Of a DNA stretch of 64,000 bases, positions 61,027-64,000 are shown one piece after another. Origin of the DNA: Candidatus Neomarinimicrobiota bacterium. Lineage in GTDB: Bacteria; Fidelibacterota; Fidelibacteria; Fidelibacterales; Fidelibacteraceae. How positions within the stretch are numbered: the first letter of the stretch is position 1; the number at the start of each line of letters is the position of its first letter. The position numbers were made by a program, and so were the translations under genes. The stretch spans positions 1 to 64,000 of the forward strand of contig JAGGVO010000023.1 in assembly GCA_021157965.1 (NCBI GenBank), written 5' to 3'. The notes beneath the pieces are model-generated. The model ran no database searches. It was not told the DNA's origin and saw nothing but the letters and a program-made list of their open reading frames with translations.

Positions 61027-64000
61027 ATGTTTTTTGATCTGATAAAAAAAATCTTTGGAACAAGTTCTGAACGGTATATCAAACGGATAACTCCGTATAT
61101 CAGCCAGATAAATGTAAAATTTGAAGAGCTGGAAAGTGCCAGTGATGACGATCTCAGGGATCGGATCCGGGAGATGATCGATTACATTGAATCGAAGCGC
61201 CAGGAAGCCCGTGAAAAAGCAGAATCGCAGGGATTTGACGGTGAACGGACCGACAATTTTATTTTTGAAGCGGAACAGTCAGCACTGAATGAACTTATGG
61301 TGGAAGCTTTTGCTATAGTCAAGCAGGCATGTAAACGGCTCCTGGGAAAGGAAATCCGGGTCAGTGGGCAAACCATGGTGTGGGATATGGTTCCCTTTGA
61401 TGTCCAGCTTCTGGGGGCTATCGTACTCCATCAGGGTGCCATTTCCGAAATGAAAACCGGAGAAGGAAAAACTCTGGTGGCAACGATGCCGGTCTTTCTG
61501 AATGCTCTGACGAAACGCGGTGTTCATGTAGTGACGGTGAATGATTATCTGGCGGAAAGAGATGCAGAATGGATGGGGGCGGTCTACCGGTTTTTAGGAC
61601 TTTCCGTGGGGAAAATTTTAAATAGCATGCCTCCGGATGTGAGAAAACAGGAATATGCCAAAGACATTGTTTACGGGACCAACAATGAGTTTGGTTTTGA
61701 TTATCTTCGGGATAATATGGCTGTCAGCATGGATAATGTGGTCCAGCGCGGACACTATTATGCCATTGTGGATGAGGTGGATAGTGTTCTCATCGATGAA
61801 GCCAGAACACCTCTGATCATTTCAGGACCCGTCCAGTCCAATACCCATGAGTCCTTCAAGAACCTCCGAAGCAGTATCGAACGCCTTGTGCGGGCACAGG
61901 AACGGTATGTCAACGGATTGCTTGATGAGCTCCGCAGGGCTGGTGATACCATGGATGATATGAAGCGGGGGACACTACTCCTCCAGTGCCATCATGGCTT
62001 GCCCAAACATCCGGGTCTGCTGAAACTCCTGGAAGAATCGGGCATGAAGAAACTTATGCACGATACCGAATCTTACTATATGCAGGAAAAGAAACTGCAT
62101 GAGGTGGATGAGGATCTGTACTATACCATTGACGAAAAAAGCCATGTAATCGATATCACTGAAAAAGGCAGACAACTTTTAGCTCCGAAAGATCCTGAAC
62201 AGTTTATCATTCCCGATATCGGAGAGGAATTTGCTAAAATTGACCAGCGGGATGATTTGAGTGATGCGGAAAAGCAGGAAGAAAAAGACAGAATCCAACG
62301 GCTCCACAGCCGGCGAAGTGAAACCATTCACAATCTTCATCAACTACTTCGGGCATATTCCCTTTACAGCCGGGATGTGGATTATGTGGTTAAAGATGGG
62401 AAAGTCCTCATTGTAGACGAGTTTACCGGTCGTATACTTCCGGGGCGCCGCTATAGCGACGGCCTCCATCAGGCCATCGAAGCGAAGGAAAAAGTCCGCA
62501 TCGAGGGCGAAAACCAAACCCTGGCAACAATTACACTGCAAAATTACTTCAGAATGTATGACAAACTGGCGGGTATGACCGGTACGGCAGAAACTGAAGC
62601 TGCTGAATTTGGGGAAATCTACAAACTGGAAGTGGTCAGTATTCCCACTAACCGCCCTGTTATCCGTAAAGACCGGAATGATGTGATTTTCCGGACAAAA
62701 CGGGAAAAATACCGGGCAATCATTGAAGAGATTATTCAGTCCCATAAAAAGGGACAACCCGTCTTGGTGGGAACAATCAGTGTTGAAGTTTCTGAAATGC
62801 TCAGCAAAATGCTTCAACGGGCAGGAATCCCCCACAATGTCCTCAACGCCAAGCAGCATCAGCGGGAAGCGGAAATCGTAGCCAGAGCCGGACATTTTGG
62901 ATCAGTTACCATTGCCACCAACATGGCCGGCCGGGGGACTGATATTAAGATCACCGATGAGACACGAAAGCTGGGCGGTCTTAAAATAATCGGGACCGAA
63001 CGTCATGAATCCAGACGTATCGACCTTCAGCTGAAAGGACGTTCCGGTCGACAGGGCGATCCGGGTGAATCTGTTTTCTACCTGTCACTGGAAGATGATC
63101 TTATGCGGCTTTTCGGTTCAGACCGGGTCAGCGCCATCATGGACCGCATGGGCGTGGAAGAGGGAGAAGTGATCTCCCATCCCATGATTTCCCGCTCCAT
63201 TGAAAGAGCCCAGAAAAAAGTGGAAGAAAGAAACTTTGCCATTCGTAAACATCTTCTGGAATATGATGATGTAATGAATATGCAGCGGGAAGTAATCTAT
63301 GATCGGAGAAATTATGCCCTTCATGGCGGAAATCTTCGGGAAGAGATTCTCACTATGCTGGAAAAATATATCCGTGAAACGGTAGATAAATATACAAGCG
63401 AAGAAGATATCCACGATTGGGACTGGGAAGGACTCCGGCAGGAAACTATCAACGTTCTTATGACTGATATTCATCCTGATGAACTGGCCCTGGATGGTAA
63501 GGAGAAAATTGAGCGGGATGATGTGGTTAGCCTGATCCATTCAAAAGCCCTGGCAACCTATGAACGGAAACAGCAGATTATTCCACCCGATATCATGGAC
63601 AAACTGGAACGCTGGGCATATCTGATGACGGTGGATAATGTATGGAAAGAACACCTTTTTGAACTGGACCAGCTGAAAGAGGGAATCGGTCTGCAGGCTT
63701 ATGGACAGAAAGATCCATTGATTGCATACAAATCAGAAGCCTATAAAATGTTCGAGGAAATGCTGAACCGGATAGACAGGGAATCTTTGCGCCTTATCTT
63801 CCGGACCGAGGTACGCATGGAACAGGAACCCCGTCCCGAACAATCCCGTCCGGTCAATATGATTATGAGGCATGAAGAGACGGACAATCTGGGGTATCAA
63901 CAGGCAGCTGGACGCCCGAAGGCAGAACCGTCAAAAGCAGGTAAAACCCAGCCTATTCGGCGAACGGAACGCAAAATCGGTCGCAATGAACCATGTCCAT
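61027..64000 (+). CDS. secA: Preprotein translocase ATPase SecA (3'-partial)
   Basis: 991 codons are visible from ATG 61027 (MFFDLIKKIFGTSSERYIK); the window ends just inside the C-terminal zinc motif (KIGRNEPCP), so only a few dozen residues are missing. Motifs: MKTGEGKTL (Walker A, near 145), VDEVDSVLIDEARTPLIISG (Walker B), MAGRGTDIK and GRSGRQGDPGES. Between LIISGPV and DYVVKDGK there are about 80 more residues than in E. coli SecA, mostly helical, as in Bacteroidetes-type SecA. The E. coli insertion after GRGTDI is absent. Motor for Sec export of the many signal-peptide proteins here. Confidence 0.96.
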   Translation, partial: MFFDLIKKIFGTSSERYIKRITPYISQINVKFEELESASDDDLRDRIREMIDYIESKRQEAREKAESQGFDGERTDNFIFEAEQSALNELMVEAFAIVKQACKRLLGKEIRVSGQTMVWDMVPFDVQLLGAIVLHQGAISEMKTGEGKTLVATMPVFLNALTKRGVHVVTVNDYLAERDAEWMGAVYRFLGLSVGKILNSMPPDVRKQEYAKDIVYGTNNEFGFDYLRDNMAVSMDNVVQRGHYYAIVDEVDSVLIDEARTPLIISGPVQSNTHESFKNLRSSIERLVRAQERYVNGLLDELRRAGDTMDDMKRGTLLLQCHHGLPKHPGLLKLLEESGMKKLMHDTESYYMQEKKLHEVDEDLYYTIDEKSHVIDITEKGRQLLAPKDPEQFIIPDIGEEFAKIDQRDDLSDAEKQEEKDRIQRLHSRRSETIHNLHQLLRAYSLYSRDVDYVVKDGKVLIVDEFTGRILPGRRYSDGLHQAIEAKEKVRIEGENQTLATITLQNYFRMYDKLAGMTGTAETEAAEFGEIYKLEVVSIPTNRPVIRKDRNDVIFRTKREKYRAIIEEIIQSHKKGQPVLVGTISVEVSEMLSKMLQRAGIPHNVLNAKQHQREAEIVARAGHFGSVTIATNMAGRGTDIKITDETRKLGGLKIIGTERHESRRIDLQLKGRSGRQGDPGESVFYLSLEDDLMRLFGSDRVSAIMDRMGVEEGEVISHPMISRSIERAQKKVEERNFAIRKHLLEYDDVMNMQREVIYDRRNYALHGGNLREEILTMLEKYIRETVDKYTSEEDIHDWDWEGLRQETINVLMTDIHPDELALDGKEKIERDDVVSLIHSKALATYERKQQIIPPDIMDKLERWAYLMTVDNVWKEHLFELDQLKEGIGLQAYGQKDPLIAYKSEAYKMFEEMLNRIDRESLRLIFRTEVRMEQEPRPEQSRPVNMIMRHEETDNLGYQQAAGRPKAEPSKAGKTQPIRRTERKIGRNEPCP

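Overview
The window reads as one contiguous chromosomal segment of a Gram-negative (diderm, LPS-making) bacterium. It has a lipid A and outer-membrane assembly operon (uppS, bamA, skp-like, lpxD, lpxC, lpxA), a TonB-dependent receptor, a PorV-like barrel, and several large secreted proteins ending in type A sorting domains of the type IX secretion (T9SS/Por) kind. SecA carries an extra helical block like that of Bacteroidetes-type SecA. Together this points to the FCB superphylum. Candidatus Neomarinimicrobiota (Marinimicrobia) or a neighbouring lineage is my best guess, but it is an inference. A TM1266-type (Fe-only hydrogenase-associated) small protein hints at an anaerobic or fermentative relative. 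No rRNA, tRNA, CRISPR array, integrase or insertion sequence was seen.

Layout. 1-1.4 kb: the 3' part of a repeat-built surface protein whose sorting-domain tail has been thrown out of frame, then a repeat-rich spacer. 1.4-5.5 kb (minus strand): RNase G and a TIGR03960/TIGR03936-type radical SAM fusion. 5.6-7.6 kb: ferredoxin, Mrp/ApbC scaffold ATPase, DUF59 protein and a small unknown. 7.7-17.9 kb: a tightly overlapped envelope operon, uppS-bamA-skp-lpxD-lpxC(hotdog fusion)-lpxA-unknown-dxr-rseP-unknown. 17.9-22.0 kb: DNA glycosylase Mpg, an unknown envelope protein, and a cyclic-nucleotide-binding protein overlapping an AI-2E family permease. 22.1-29.4 kb: envC-like, holB, ricT, metG, membrane protein, tatD, rsmA. 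29.4-32.6 kb: tig-clpP-clpX.

32.8-44.1 kb is the most distinctive accessory block: an Lrp/AsnC regulator, a TonB receptor, a 1092-residue exported protein, a PorV-like barrel, and a separately promoted and terminated 990-residue exoprotein with two CBM48/AMPK-like modules. It looks like a surface export and uptake locus without SusD. 44.2-48.3 kb: a bactofilin-like membrane protein convergent with a multi-FnIII secreted protein. 48.5-53.8 kb: aminotransferase, mutY, PAP2 phosphatase, a CNNM/CorC-type protein and an LptF/LptG permease. 53.8-59.9 kb: two LPP20-like genes and a YfaP-like gene divergent from a T9SS-tagged subtilase. 60-64 kb: TM1266-like gene, nusB and secA (cut by the window end).

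A thread across the window is the start signal. At least six first-of-operon genes lack a Shine-Dalgarno sequence and have a -10-like hexamer (TAAATT, TAAGAT, TAATTT or TATTTT) ending only 3-8 nt before the ATG. Internal operon genes have normal GGAG-type sites or ATGA overlaps. This suggests widespread leaderless transcription.
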